From Cyanoderma ruficeps (Eukaryota; Chordata; Aves; Passeriformes; Timaliidae), in assembly GCA_008694505.1 (NCBI GenBank), contig VZDJ01007747.1:42910750-42974749 (forward strand): a DNA stretch of 64,000 nucleotides, read 5' to 3'. The notes beneath the pieces are model-generated. The model made no database searches, was not told where the DNA came from, and was given only the letters and a program-made list of their open reading frames with translations. The position numbers were made by a program, and so were the translations under genes. The first letter of the stretch is position 1. Every line of letters begins with the position of its first letter. Shown piece by piece: positions 1 to 12,372 of the stretch.

Positions 1-2154
1 TTATTTATATAAATGCAAGTACATCATAAGAACCAGCCCATCCCTGCAGCCCTCTCAGCCCATTTTGAGAAATGCTGTTAGGCAGAGCAGTCAGATGAAG
101 TGACACGCCAATAGTAACATGGGAGTGTAGTGGGAGAGGCAGAAATAAAAGCTGGATTTTATTTTTTTTAATTGTTTCTGCATTGGGCCATATCACCCTT
201 TCTAAGTGGTCCCTGACCTCTGAAATACTTGATTTTCCTAAGTTTTTTCTTATATTACTGTAAGTTTTGCAAAATACAAAGGTGTTAATTTTTCTGAAAA
301 CAGTTTGAAACCACGTTCAAGCCTCTTTTTGATTCCTGTCCCAGCATACCACTGGGCCAGCTGTCCCCTCCTCCCACCAAAGCTGAGAGGGAAAAATGTT
401 GAATATATTATTTCTTCTTAAATACCGTAACGAATAGAGTTTCTGTATTAAAAACTCAGGCAGACTTCCACTCCCCAGTCCCATCAGTTAATGCAGTTTA
501 TGTATCTCCATTAGCATGTTTGCTCACTCAGCAGCCTTCCGCCCTACTCCCCTCAGTATCAAGTGTATTGCCAACTTTTGCCAGGATACTACTGACTTAA
601 CGTTATTAGCTGCCCTTGCTGTTTCTTCTAAACTTCCTTGGCTTTGGAGGCTCCTAATCAAGTGCTTAAAAGTTTTTTTTTTTCATTGCAGCCTTCTGTG
701 ATGGTATTTGCTTCTTTTAAATGTGCTTTTCCTTTCCTGAGTAGTCAGCACATCTCCCTCTCATGGCAATATATACTCCTAAGAGTGCCAGTGGCCAAGC
801 TTTGCAGCACTTCTGAGGGTTCCACAAGGCAATAAATTGAATATAGCAGAGTGTGTGAACTCCTGCAACTGCTGGCTGTGTATATTATAATGAACTGGGA
901 GATGTGCTGATTATCACATAATACAGATACATTATGTACAGAATAGGCACCAAGAGGAAAGAACGTGCTTTGGTTTTATCACTCACTATTATGAGAAGGA
1001 AAGGACCCAAGTATGTATAATTATAAACTGCAAATGTCATGCCTCCTCCCCCTTCTTCCATCATCCAGAGAAATCAGCACATTAAGAAGGAAGCATGCCC
1101 TGGATCTTGCCTATTAGCCTCACAAAATCAGGGAACAGAAAGTTCCCAACTACTGTCTGCAGTAAAAGAACTTCTATATCTCAGGAGTTGAGTTCTGATT
1201 TTTAGTTCTTATGGCACTTAAGGAAAGAAGAAATACAATTAATCTAGTGAAGGATGAATATCCACTAGTGGTCAACAGCAGCTGCTTCAAAAGGAAATGC
1301 AGAAAATGCAAAACAAAGTTTAATGGAATGCAGAAAATCTTCTTTTTTGACAAGAAATCCTCAGATTTCAATTAAACCATATCTAACTCCCAAAGCTATA
1401 AACTTCATAGTTTAGGCATTGAATTTCTGTTTTCTTCCTTTAGCAGCACTTTCTACATGTGAATATTCATGAAGTATTAACTTTCAGAGAGAATGGCCTT
1501 TTAGAGCCGTCACTGACTAAATCTGAAAAAAATCCCTCAAACAATGTACTATGAACTGACTCTCCACCTCTGAATGAAATCTTTTAAAGACAGGATGGTT
1601 ATAAGGTGTGTCCCTTTCTTATTCTATTAGTCAAATTATTTCATTTTGTTCCTGAAAGCAGGTGGAAATCCATGTCTGCACAACTGTGTTGAGGATACTC
1701 TCGTAGTAAAGGCGTGGTTCACTTCCCTGTTTTTAGCTGTTCACACTGCTGTGCTTTGTTCTCTCCTTCAATTTCTTAATATTTTGTTTCCTAACTTAGT
1801 ATTCTATTGTATTTAAAGAACCTTTTATATTTATATTAATATTCTTCCTCAGTACTGCTTCATTATTCCCATTTGTACTGTCAATGCCCTCTTTATTGTC
1901 CCTCTGTTTCCTCACATAAAATTCTAACAATACTGCAGATCTTTCCTTTCCTATAATTTTTTAAAGCTCTGTTTTGCTTTCATTTAACTTAAAAGACATA
2001 TAAGTCGTCCCCACTGAAGTTTAATACCTGGTTTTACATAATGGCATATTCTCCTTTTAAGCTCACTCTATCACCACTAACATTTAGTTAATTTTGTCAA
2101 CTTTATCTCTCTCTAATAAGAATGGTCTGGTTTTTGTATTTTATTTTTTATTAG
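1..2154. other. Unique AT-rich DNA, no gene recognised
   Basis: This stretch reads as ordinary AT-rich non-coding DNA. Reading frames are short (about 65 codons at most) and none resembles a known protein. The only low-complexity feature is an 11-base T run at 673-683. No CR1 or LTR signature is visible, although very old, diverged repeats could be missed by eye. Confidence 0.6.
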
Positions 2155-2377
2155 GAATTGTTCCCCATGAGGGTGGGGAGGCCCTGGCACAGCTTGCCCA
2201 GAGAAGCTGTGGTTGCTCCTGAATCCCTGGAAATGTCCAAGGCGAGGTTGGAGAGTGGGGCCTGGAGCAAATTGGGAGAGTGGGATGTGTCCCTGCCCAT
2301 GGCAGGGGGTTGGAACAAAATGGTCTTGAAAGTCCCTTCCAGCCCAAACCACTCTATGGTTCTAAGGATCTGTGATT
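2155..2377 (+). mobile_element. CR1 LINE fragment, 3' end
   Basis: This is a 5'-truncated CR1 non-LTR retrotransposon, keeping only about 220 bases of the 3' end. Diagnostic phrases in order are GGCCCTGGCACAGCTTGCCC, AGAGAAGCTGTGG, CCTGGAAATGTCCAAGGC, CCATGGCAGGGGGTTGGAAC and CCCTTCCAGCCCAAACCA. It closes on degenerate copies of the terminal octamer (CTCTATGGTTCTAAGG). No part of the reverse transcriptase is present, so it is an immobile fossil. Short frames across it on both strands are by-products of the repeat. Confidence 0.95.
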
Positions 2378-2495
2378 AATGGTGGTAAATGTGACCTTTT
2401 ATAAGTTTAATTAACTCATGTTTCTATTCAAAATACCATCCAGCAAGTGAAATTTGAAATGGTATTTAGTCATTCAATGATTATCATCATGACAG

Positions 2496-2570
2496 TAAAA
2501 TAAAATAAAATAAAATAAAATAAAATAAAATAAAATAAAATAAAATAAAATAAAATAAAATAAAATAAAA
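2496..2570. repeat. (TAAAA)15 microsatellite
   Basis: Fifteen uninterrupted copies of the pentamer TAAAA make a perfect 75-base array. It starts about 120 bases after the end of the CR1 fragment, so it is not simply that element's tail. Perfect arrays of this length are usually length-polymorphic. Confidence 0.97.
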
Positions 2571-2571
2571 T

Positions 2572-3689
2572 GTCATTATTATTTATGATATAGCCTTTAA
2601 GAATAAAATCCTTTATCACAGTCTGTTCATTTGACATTACAAGTGTTATCCACTTTGTGGTATCTCTTAAGCAGTGCTTTTTTCCCCTTTTATCTCTTGA
2701 TCTTTAGATGTTACAATTCATTTGCAGTAAATTTAAGTCCTCAATTGTTAGTGTGATTTTAGATCTTTGAGAACATCTTGTGACCTTAGATTGAAGGATG
2801 ATGAATATTTTCTGTTTTGTTACTCAATAGACAATAAATCAGCCCAAACCCTTTCTTAAAATTCTATAACAGAACCGCAGAAACTACAATTCATCTATCT
2901 CCTCCTTTTCCTTTTTCCTTTTCATTACTGCCCTAGAGAATTTAGAGAAAACTGAATATTGATGAAGGTAAAATAAATCCAACGAAACAGGATTTCTAAC
3001 AGGAATTATCAAAGATCTCAGACCTCAAAGGACAAAAATCAGCATAATTTCACAGAAGCAGTATTGACAAATAGATTGGCCTTGGCTGGAGGTGCAGTTC
3101 CAGGTTTGTAGAGTGGTTTCTAAGCCACGGAGCACATTGCACATGTGCCTTTCTGCGTGTTTGCCTGATTTGTTCAGTATTTTTTGAGGCTGTTGACTAA
3201 TTCCACCCAAATCTAATGGGCAGTGTAGAGTCTACAAATAAATCAACATACTGTAAATCCTGCATTTGTTTTCCTACCTTTCAATTTAAGAAGTTGGATG
3301 GAGTAGAACCACGCTGTGGATTCCTCTGGCAAGGATGAAGTTCAGCTCAATCCTTACCAGACAACAGAGTATGTACTTTCACATGGGACAGTATGACCAG
3401 AAAAACGGGAGATATAGCTGAAATTTGAAGCTTACTGGGTAGCTCAGACACAAAGCAATACAGAACAGTCTTTATTAGTTCCGTAATTTGCATGAAATTT
3501 GAAGAATTTAATGGTCATGTGATAGCAGTAGCCCTTGTCTTTGGGCATGTAGTGGTTACAATTCTTAAACTTATATTTCAAAGAGCTACAACTGCCTATG
3601 AATTTATGAGTGCTCAGGTTCCTTGAATTCAAGCCTCAAGGAACCTCAATTGGATGCTCACAAAATGAACAGAAATAAATTTACGTAGA
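2572..3689. other. Unique AT-rich DNA, no gene recognised
   Basis: Non-coding AT-rich sequence between the pentamer array and the next CR1. I see no repeat family signature, structured RNA or convincing coding frame. Confidence 0.55.
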
Positions 3690-3953
3690 AAATCAGTGAC
3701 AGGGCAAAATGGCCTCAGGCTGTGCGAGGGGAGGGTCAGGTTGGACATCAGGAGGAATTTCTTCATTGGAAGGGTAGTGAGACATTGGAACTGCCCAGAG
3801 AGGTTTGGAGTTCCCATCTCTGGGATTGTTCAAGGAATGACTGGACGTGGCACTCAGTGCTCTGGTCTTCATGACAAGGTGGGGATGGGTCAAATGTTGG
3901 ACTTGATGATGTTGGAGATGTTTGCCAACCCAAATTACTCCGTGATTCTGTAA
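3690..3953 (+). mobile_element. CR1 LINE fragment, 3' end
   Basis: A second truncated CR1 3' end on the plus strand. It begins with a version of the 'agtgacagggcaa' block, followed by CTCAGGCTGTGCGAGGGGAG, GGTTGGACATCAGGAGGAAT, TTTCTTCATTGGAAGGGTAG and GGCACTCAGTGCTCTGGTCT. It ends at CCGTGATTCTGTAA. The subfamily differs from the copy at 2155: it carries the 'GGACGTGGCACTCAG' block and the GGACTTGATGATG near the end. It is well diverged and therefore old. Confidence 0.93.
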
Positions 3954-4868
3954 TTGTAAAGTGAATTTTCCTCCTATTTTAACTGAAAAATTACTGGCAT
4001 ATTTCATAGCTTGTTTTCAACTAAGCTTTTCTGTAGCAATGCACAAAATGAGTTTTCCACACTTAAAGCATTTACAGTAATAATAAAGAGGAAAGCACAT
4101 TTGATGAGAGAGCTTTGCAAAGAGTCATTGAGCACTCATCTCCAATTTGTGTTTTTGATGCTTTCCCACAGTGTTAGCAGAGGCCCTCGACAAAACTCTC
4201 AGAAGAAACACATTATTACATCTTCATTCAACTGAAACTATGACAATTCACAGGAGCCCCATTCTGCACACAATACATGCCAGGGAAAGAAGAGCAGGAA
4301 CAGAATTGGGGCTCAGAGGGAAATAATACATATATTGCAAGTGTGCTGGGGTTTTGCAAAAGAGATTAATTCAAACCAGTAAAACTGACACTTTGATGTC
4401 AGGAACAAAGGTACAGTGTGGGAAATCTCTGTTCTAAGTTAGGATGAGAGGGACTGTTGTAGGACTTCTCTTTATTTTATGGTATTTCTTGGGATACAGT
4501 TTTAACTGAGGAATGATGTGTCATGTCAAGGTATTTCACAGCAGTGTGATGTCCCTCTAGAGCATGTTAGTTGTGTAACATTGGCACCAAGGCAAAATTG
4601 TGATGGCTTTCCTCTTAGTAATATGCTGTTAATTAGAACTCCCAAGTGAGGAGGGGTTGTAGTTCATAAAGCTTTGTCAGAGAGAGAGAAAATGAGAATT
4701 TGTCCTGACTGCAGGGTGCCCAGTGGCTCTGTAAATAACTAATCTGGGATAATAAACACAACAGCAAAGTCAAGAGAAAGCAGGAGGGTGCAGATGGTAC
4801 CATCTGACAATGCCTTGGGTCCAGGGTTTTTACAGTTCTGTGTGGAAGTTCTCTTTAATCACTTTGAA
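3954..4868. other. Unique AT-rich DNA, no gene recognised
   Basis: About 0.9 kb between two CR1 copies of opposite orientation. No known repeat or coding exon was recognised. Confidence 0.5.
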
Positions 4869-5005
4869 GATCACAGAATTATTTAGGTTGGGAGAGACCT
4901 GTAAGATCTTTGAGTCCAACCATGAACCCAGCACTGCCAAGCCACCACTAAACCAGGTCTCTAAATTCATAAACCAGGTCTCTAAGTTCAGCATCTCTGT
5001 GAAAA
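4869..5005 (-). mobile_element. CR1 LINE fragment, reverse orientation
   Basis: The reverse complement of a CR1 3' end, opening with ATCACAGAATTATTTAGGTT, then GGGAGAGACCT and GAGTCCAACCATGAACCCAG, and the block around GCACTGCCAAGCCACCACTA. Only about 135 bases are recognisable. Inside it a 21-base segment is tandemly duplicated (4950-4970 and 4971-4991). The downstream edge is vague because the match to the family decays after about 5005. Confidence 0.9.
4950..4991. repeat. 21-bp tandem duplication within CR1
   Basis: Two adjacent 21-base copies each begin AAACCAGGTCTCTAA. They differ at two positions near the 3' end of the unit. The CR1 family carries this block once, so the second copy arose here or in the source element. 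Confidence 0.85.
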
Positions 5006-8000
5006 GCTGTGAAATAAAGCAAAATCTCACAAGAAAACCCCTTTCAATAACTGCATTAAGACTAGCAAGTGGGATAAGTATATAAATATCCTCCCAGAGA
5101 TATTTAGTTCAGCTTAGCACACGCATTCATTGTCCTGCCAATACTTCCACCTTCTGTGGTAAATTAACTGTTTTCAGCAGTGAGGTGCTTCCTTAGCACA
5201 AAAGTTGTTCTTCATCTTCTCCAGTCATCCAGCAATTTGTGGTGTTGAATTTTTTGGAGAAGGCTTCCAGCAAGTGGTGAAATTTAGCAGCTGCAGGATC
5301 TGAACGAGGGACTGTTGTGCTGGAATTACCTGCTCTGTATCAGCACAAGCAGCAGGAAAAGGCCCCAGACTTTGCTATTTCATTGCTAGCTGGCTGATAA
5401 TTCCAGATTTACTTTCTCCCATGTGCTGTGTAGTACAGAAAGCAGTACAGAGTGTGTCTAGAGATAGTTTTGGTCACACATCATCATGTATTCAATGCAA
5501 CAACTCACATCAATACGGAGTAGCTAAACTTAGTGTTGCTCCCTACCTAAGGAGGCAGGGCCTCTACCTAGGAAGAGAGAAAAGGAAAACAAAGCATTGC
5601 AGTTCACTTAATTTTCAGGTGTAATGGTGCTTGAAAAAGTATCTTGACTTCTATTTTTTTTTTCTTTTTGTTATTACATTCTGGGTGTTTCATTTGTATC
5701 TTGCCTAGCAAATAGAATTATTATTATATAAGTGCAACATAATACTACTACTCATGCAGCAGCCAATACACAGTGTGTTAGTTTTATTAAAATTCAAACC
5801 TAGATGGCTGCTGAGTGTTGGAAAGTACATTACTTATATAACTGAATTGATTTTGTTGAACCCACTGAAGGTGAAAGCATTGGGCATAATTTGTCTACAT
5901 TTCTTAAAAAAAAACCCAGCCACATTTGAGACTTTACCACACAACAGATCCATTTATAAAGCCAGACAGCATAAACCAGAGTAAACAATGTCCTGGAAAA
6001 TAGACACAAAGGTCATTTAAAGGGAAACACACAGAACAAAATGTGGTTACGTTCATGTTGGTACAGAATGCATTATTAAAATGATTCTTAGTGTCATCTT
6101 TATAAGGACTGTTCCAAAGCTTACTAATCCCAGTATTTCATGCTTTGTTCTTCCCACTTTAGTAAAGGTCAGATGTTGGATGCATGCATTAACCTTTCAA
6201 GGTTGGTCCTGGGAATGTATTTCCTATAAAATATGAAAAATACATTATTGTAGCTGCCTATACACCTCCCTCAGGACTAACAGAATACAGCTTATTCCAC
6301 CTTGCCATCATTCAGCACTGAAGAAAAGAGAATGGGTGAAAAAAAATTCTTCGCCAAACCCAATGGAATGGCTATCCATGAAATACATCTGGATCAGCTG
6401 GAATGCATTTCTGGATCAGCTGGAAGCAGAACTGCCAAAATACACTTGACTGCTAAGAATATTTCCTGCCCAGTTCATGACTATTCAGAGAAATTTGTGA
6501 ACACATAATAGTGTCTTTTTAAGAGAGACTGTCGGAGACAAAATGTGTGTCAATTATAAAAAAAAAATAAATTTGGAAGTAGGTAAAAAATGTCATTTCT
6601 TATTTTTGAGTTGTGTGCTGTGAATAAAAATCAGCCATCCTTGACCTATGTGTCTGATGGAAAACTAAGTGGGAGGATGAATTCTGATAGAGAGATAAGA
6701 TGCTGAGAAAAGAAAGGAGTAGATTGAATAATGTGTCTGGGATTGTAAGTAATTCAGAAATAAGTCATGGACTGAAGAGTAACCCAGGACTGGAATATAA
6801 ATAGTTTGAGCAGAACAATGGGAGTCTGGAGTGGAAGCAAAGTGACAGGGTCAGTAATGGAAGGAAATACAAATTAAGTCCAAAGCAGCAAAGATGAATG
6901 GGGAAAAGGTAATTTCAGGGGTATTGCAGATCTGTGGAAATATAATAATGAGAAATGCAGCATCAACACTAGGAAAATGCAATGGTTTTGGACAAGATTT
7001 TGCTGTGAGTGAACAGAAATTATTTTTGAGTCAGGTCTCTGTCCTTCCATTACAGGATCCAATGGACCTTTTAAATGCCTTAGGATAAGACTATATCTGT
7101 TATTTGGGTAATCTCTTTATTTCATCTATGTTTTACTGCACTGTGGCTTTGTTATTTTCCTTTTTTTTATTTATTTTTTTTAAATGCTGGACTGATGTGA
7201 TATTCCCTAAAGAGGTTGTTGGTCCTGTTACTCAGTTAGAACAACTTGGCCTTGAGGAGATGCAGCAGAAAGTTCTGGGTACATGAACTAGAAGCCTTCA
7301 TAACGATGAGGGATAAGAATACCTCCAGTCAGTCCATTTATTTCTTTTCAATGTGTTTAAAACAGCTGTGATGACACTACAAAACACATCACTGGGTACA
7401 GAATTGTGTCAGATAATGCTCTGACACACCCTAATGGTGTCAGGACTGAGGTCTGTGTTTCAGGTGGGTCTCCATCAAAAATCCAGATTATCATGTTCTG
7501 TCAGGAGAGTTTCACGGCAAATGTAGGAAACTGAGGCGTAAAAGGGCAAAAAAGTTAATCTGTGTAATTCAAGGACTCTGTATTGGGAGCTGCCCAGAAA
7601 GCACTGCTCTTGGATCTCAGACAAGTGTGGAATTCTTTCAGGGAAAAAGCATCATGAAACCCTGCCATTAACACTGACAATCTCCCTTCATTATGCAGAA
7701 AGACTCAATGAACTTTGTTGTCAAGTCTCTTGACTTTATGAAATGAAATAAAGTTTCAACTAAAGTTATAAATGGCAAAACCATTTTATCTATTTAGGAT
7801 ATTCTCTTTTCGGCAAATTTTGGCTACCTTCCTGTTCCCTAAAACTAGACATGTTGGAGGTCCTCAAGAAGAAATAACAGGCTGCTGTACTTCTAATTTT
7901 ACATATGCCTTGGTTAGAAAATCACATTCTTTTACAGAGAATAAAGCCAGGAGGATGATATCTTAAATCTTCCCCCCTGAGTGGCAGCACTCCTCCAGTT

Positions 8001-8180
8001 GTACAACATTTATGAAGTGTTTTGTAAATTCACTCCACATTATGACCAGTATATCCACATCACATGTGTTAATCACACACTGGGATGAATCCATGCCACA
8101 ATAAGGGACAGGATAGAAAGCCAGGTACTCTTCCACTTTGGGAATGCTTTAAAAGCAGATCTAGCTTAGGAGTGGAGAGA
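5006..8180. other. Unique AT-rich DNA, no gene recognised
   Basis: About 3.2 kb without recognisable transposon remains. A small imperfect 22-base tandem duplication lies at 6389-6431 (unit begins CTGGATCAGCTGGAA). No convincing exon or RNA gene was seen. Confidence 0.5.
6389..6431. repeat. Imperfect 22-bp tandem duplication
   Basis: Two neighbouring copies share CTGGATCAGCTGGAA and then diverge. It is a short local duplication in otherwise unique DNA, with no evident function. Confidence 0.7.
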
Positions 8181-8310
8181 AACCACAGAACCAAAAACAC
8201 GCTGAGTTGGAAGGGGCCCACAAGGACCATTGAATCCAACTCCTGGCCCTGCACAGAGAATCCCAAAACCCACACCATGTGTCTGAGAGCATTTTCCAAA
8301 ATGCTGTGGT
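8181..8310 (-). mobile_element. CR1 LINE fragment, reverse orientation
   Basis: The antisense CR1 3' end is shown by GAGTTGGAAGGGGCCCACAA, GACCATTGAATCCAACTCCT, GGCCCTGCACAGAGAATCCC and CCATGTGTCTGAGAGCATTT. This combination marks the CR1 subfamily whose sense strand has 'ctctcaggcacatgg' upstream. About 130 bases remain. Frames of 82-93 codons crossing it on both strands are products of the repeat. Confidence 0.94.
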
Positions 8311-9814
8311 TCATGGCATGGCTCAGATTATGATGGGTTTTATTAGTCAAGCTCCACAGAACTTTGTAGGGTTATTTTAAACAAAACCTTCAGGTTCATA
8401 GTGGGTGGCTCAGAACAATGGGGAGTAGAAAAACCCCAATTATTGGAATGCTTGTATCATAGCACAAGGAAAAGATGGGGGATATAAATTATCTTTCTTC
8501 TTCTCTGCAAGGTAGGAGGCTGGACATGCTCTTAAATTCAATAATGAAATAAAATCTGATAGGATGGGCAAAGAAGAGTCTGAAAGGAGGCTGAAGGAAT
8601 GCGTCCAAAGCAGGAAGAGCTGTCAGACCTTTGAACAGGACCAAGTTCCCCTTTACGCCTCCAGGGCTTTGTTACCTGCCTAAAGTTTCAGTCTTCACAG
8701 AAAAGCTGTTTTAGCAGCTCCTCTCAGTGCTTCCCTGACCATTTCCCTACCCATGTCAGGGAACATAACTGAAATAAGAGTCAAGGAAAAAACAAGAGAA
8801 AAAGAATCACAGTTTGACAACATTTGTTGTCATTCTGCAGATGGCACATAACCCATAAATCTCTCACTTCAAATCTGTGCTGGATTTGTGTTTGTAAATC
8901 TGTTAAGTTAAAAAAAAATAATAGTTTAAAATAAATATGTATACTTTTGAAAATTTCCTCTTAAAATGGGATAGATTTTTAAGCCCTGAGGTAGTATACA
9001 CATCCCCTTTACAATAATGGTCAAGAGGCTTCACAGAGTTGATTTTCAGATTCACATTTCTGTAGAGCTATCTTCTATGGACCCCACTGAAAATACTGCC
9101 CACCAGATAATATTGTCTTTCTCAGAATTTTCAATAAATAACTCAAGTGCAGAAAATTGTGGCTTTTCAGAAGAATAATCCTGCATGATTTATCATGTTG
9201 GTTTTTCATTGTATTCAAGTTTGTCCCAAGACTTTTTGAGTATTTATTTGAACAAGCACGCAAACACAACACACAAACACAGTTGATATTACTGGAAGAG
9301 TTTATTAATTTGTGTTCCTTACCTGCCTCGTTTTCTAGGACTGTACAGACACAGCACTATCCACCTTCCGTGAACATTAAAAAGAAAGATTCTGTTTTCA
9401 GTCAAGACGGGTGAATAAAAAAAAATGTTTATTAATGAGATCAGACAGGTGTTCAAGAGATTTCCCAAGAGGTAATGAGGAGACTGAAGCCCAGTTTCCA
9501 GAGTGAAGAATCACAGAATTGCTTCTGTAACCATCCTGTCTTAACCTTCCTTGTGCTTGTCTCAGTCTTTCACATTGTAGCAGGATTTTATTGCAGAATT
9601 CACTTGATTTTAATTAGTTTTTGAAGCCACATGTAACCTCCCAATTGAGGGCATTACCTCCTATCCATATTGTGCTTAGTTTTTTGTGATTGTTTTGCAC
9701 ACTGCCAGGACAGAGGAGGGATAAATATCTTTTTTCTTAGAAGAACCAAGTGCGATCAGCTCTCCTGGGTTATCCCACTGGCACTGCAAACACAGGGAAT
9801 TAGCTGGAGCCTGG
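8311..9814. other. Unique AT-rich DNA, no gene recognised
   Basis: AT-rich non-coding sequence. A lone AATCACAGAATTGC near 9510 resembles the start of an antisense CR1 but is too short to call. No gene was recognised. Confidence 0.5.
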
Positions 9815-10210
9815 CAAAACTTATCAGCACAGATCAGCACAAGGTCTGACTGGCTCCAGACCTGACTGGAATGTCTCTATTCTGCGCTCTCAGGAATGGA
9901 AGGGGTTTGCTAACCCCAGCTGGGGCTGACCCTGGCAGACCTGAGCCAGCTTTGCCCAGCTCCCTGTGCTCCGTCTGCATCCCCAACCCCTCAGCTCTCT
10001 CTTGCTGCTCCTGAAGATTTGTCACGGCTGCATTAATGCAACTGAGCTGTTCCCTGACCCGAGCTGTCGCTGTGAGTTATGGGACCGAAGCAGCAGGAGA
10101 TTTATCCCTTCTGTTTTATGGGGTGTTTGATGTGCTTTTGAAAAGGGAGGACTCCCGTTGCCCCACTCTGAAAGGGCTTTATATTCACTTGCCTGGAGCC
10201 AGATGTTGTA
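9815..10210. other. GC-richer unique segment of unknown role
   Basis: Roughly 400 bases are visibly richer in G and C than their surroundings, with runs such as CCCCAGCTGGGGCTGACCCT and CTCCGTCTGCATCCCC. A few CpG sites are present (near 9890, 9970, 10026, 10060-10070, 10087). It matches no transposon family I know. Frames of 61-63 codons exist but look arbitrary. It could be an old regulatory element, a decayed exon or an unrecognised repeat. Confidence 0.35.
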
Positions 10211-11992
10211 TTTTGATGTAGTTTCATTGAAGTTGGCGGAGTTATGTCAGGAAACCAGGTTACAAGGGAAAAAGATTAAATGCCACGTACTTATTTCATA
10301 CTGCTCTTGATCTTCTGTTAACATCTTATGTCCTATTTCCACATTTGCTTTGCTAACGTGATGTATGCCAAGCATTTCCTTGGAACAAAAAGTTAGAGGG
10401 ATTCCTACAAATATATATGAAATCAATGATTTTATGCAATTTCAGTTTGAAAGCCATTAACAAAGGAACAAACATATGGTGCTGAATTCAGTTAATGTCA
10501 CACGGGTTTTCTCCTTTATTTGTTTTGAACCCCAGATGTCTGTTTAATTAAATTGTTCCTGCTCAACAAAATCTTAACCATATTATTTTTAATTTGGTAT
10601 GGCTTTGACTTGTATAGACAGCTGGTTTTCAAGGAAATAATATATAATTTTGGAATAATATGTCAGTTCTAGACTGATCTTTTTAATCTGCAATACTGAA
10701 TTAGCACTTTTTACTAAAAAGTGTTTGATCCACTATACACTTCACCTGAGTGAAAATTTAACACACATTGAACCAATAAACTACATTTTTTTAAAAAAAA
10801 TCTTCTTGCAATTACCAGTGTTAGCCACAGAAAAGGAATATGCTGAAGAATGAAATTTGGCAGTTCTCCTTCAATACTAGTAGTAAAGAAAAAAAAAAAT
10901 TTAAAAGTCAAGGTAAATATAAAATTAAGGTATCAATGTAAACATAAAAGAAAATAAAGGATTTTCTGTTAGAAATGTTGGATTTCTCTGCGGTCTAGAA
11001 AAGTCCAGCCCCTCAGCAGTGTGTAAAAGACCAATCTGGCCTTTCATCAATGCTCAAAAGTAAAAAAAAAAAAAAAAAATATTACAAACTCATTCAAAAG
11101 TTGGCTTTACCCCGTGTAGACAGTATGATTACAGTGAGGATTTAAGCACAAAGAGACCTAAAAGATGGATAAAATTGAGTGCTGCTATCCATACACAGCA
11201 GAAGGTTAACTTTACAATGCTTAATAGCATTCCCAATTGGAATTGTGTCAGAGAGAAGGGAGAACAAGAAGAACCGAACCTCTGGGAATTCATGAACTGA
11301 TTGCCCCTTGTAGTTGAGGGAAATCTATTTGCAGAAACAAATTGACCTTGCCAGTGAGATAGAGACACAGATGGTAAATGATGTAACCAGGCTCCAAATC
11401 TGCTGAATCACATGTAGCTCTTGCAGCAGTGAAGAAAGTGGTGGAGGCTATTTTTGCTAGCAAAGGACATTTTTATTGGAATAGAAGTGTCTCTGTTGAA
11501 TCCTCAAGAGATGTCTAATGTGAAAAATGGGTTTATTAAAAGTCTATTGTCCCACCTGTAGAAGACATGTGAGAGACTGAAATCATTAATGGCTTCAACA
11601 ATGCTAAAACCATCAGAGGATTTTTGCCTGAGGATTTTGACTGTAGCAAACTGCATTAAACAGCTGCTCGTCTGTGACTGCTAAAGCCACCCCTCCCTAA
11701 ATACAGCTCCTAACTGAAATTTGGGCTGTGACAGGAACAGGGGACAAGCTAAAGGTGATATTATTATATTATTGTCTTATCCCAGGTCTAGGGAGAAGAA
11801 TGTATCCAGAAGTGATACTGGAAGAGAGGCTGGGGGTGCTGATGGCTCAGACAATGAGAGAGGAGCTGCTGATGAGCAGAGGGTGAGCACAGCCCAGCTC
11901 AGGCTACAGCTGGTGCTGAGATAAGGAAGGAGAGGAACCCTGTGAGGCAGGAACTGCTCCTTGTCCTTATCAGTGAACTCAGCTGTGCTGAC
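10211..11992. other. Unique AT-rich DNA with an A18 run
   Basis: Mostly AT-rich sequence, including a run of 18 A bases at 11062-11079. The last 250 bases become less AT-rich (GAGAGAGGAGCTGCTGATGA) and may belong to the LTR-like segment that follows. No gene was recognised. Confidence 0.45.
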
Positions 11993-12372
11993 TGTCCTGC
12001 CCGGGAGGTGCAGGGACATTCACAGGTGGCCTGCTGATGGGCCACCATGGGCCACAATGGGCCCAGCTGGAATCATGGAATGGGCAGCTCTATCCAGTTA
12101 GAGGGGGTCAAAGACTCCTGAATTGTCCCCTGATCCACAACATTCCATATCCAGGTGTCCCTGATCCACAACATCCCATCACCCAGGTGAATCTCCCCAC
12201 CCCAGGGGAGGTACCTGGGTGTTCCTGCCTGAGCCTGAGTGAATATAAACCCAATTGATGTTGTACATTGAGGATTTCCTTGGGAACTTTTCCTTGTTGC
12301 CTGAAGGATCTCAGTGGAGACCAACACTTTGACCAAGGTTGTTCAGCAACCAAATCTCGTTGTGAAGTGTAT
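11993..12372 (+). mobile_element. Possible solo LTR or LTR fragment
   Basis: This moderately GC-rich block differs from its flanks. It could be a retroviral LTR in plus orientation: it may open at TGTCCTGCCCGGGAGG, has a TATA-like TATAAACC at 12244-12251, and continues with a T/G-rich downstream part (CCTTGGGAACTTTTCCTTGT). It also holds two adjacent 32-base copies. I cannot place its 3' end or any target-site duplication, and the family assignment is from general resemblance only. It could be another kind of repeat. Confidence 0.35.
12126..12189. repeat. 32-bp tandem duplication
   Basis: Two head-to-tail 32-base copies (12126-12157 and 12158-12189) share CTGATCCACAACAT and CCAGGTG. They differ by a handful of changes in the middle. 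Confidence 0.88.

Noticed and set aside
3693..4007. 104-codon minus-strand frame
   Set aside because: It is the antisense of a CR1 3' end, not a gene.
9505..9530. AATCACAGAATTGC resembling an antisense CR1 start
   Set aside because: Only about 14 bases match and the next expected CR1 block is absent.
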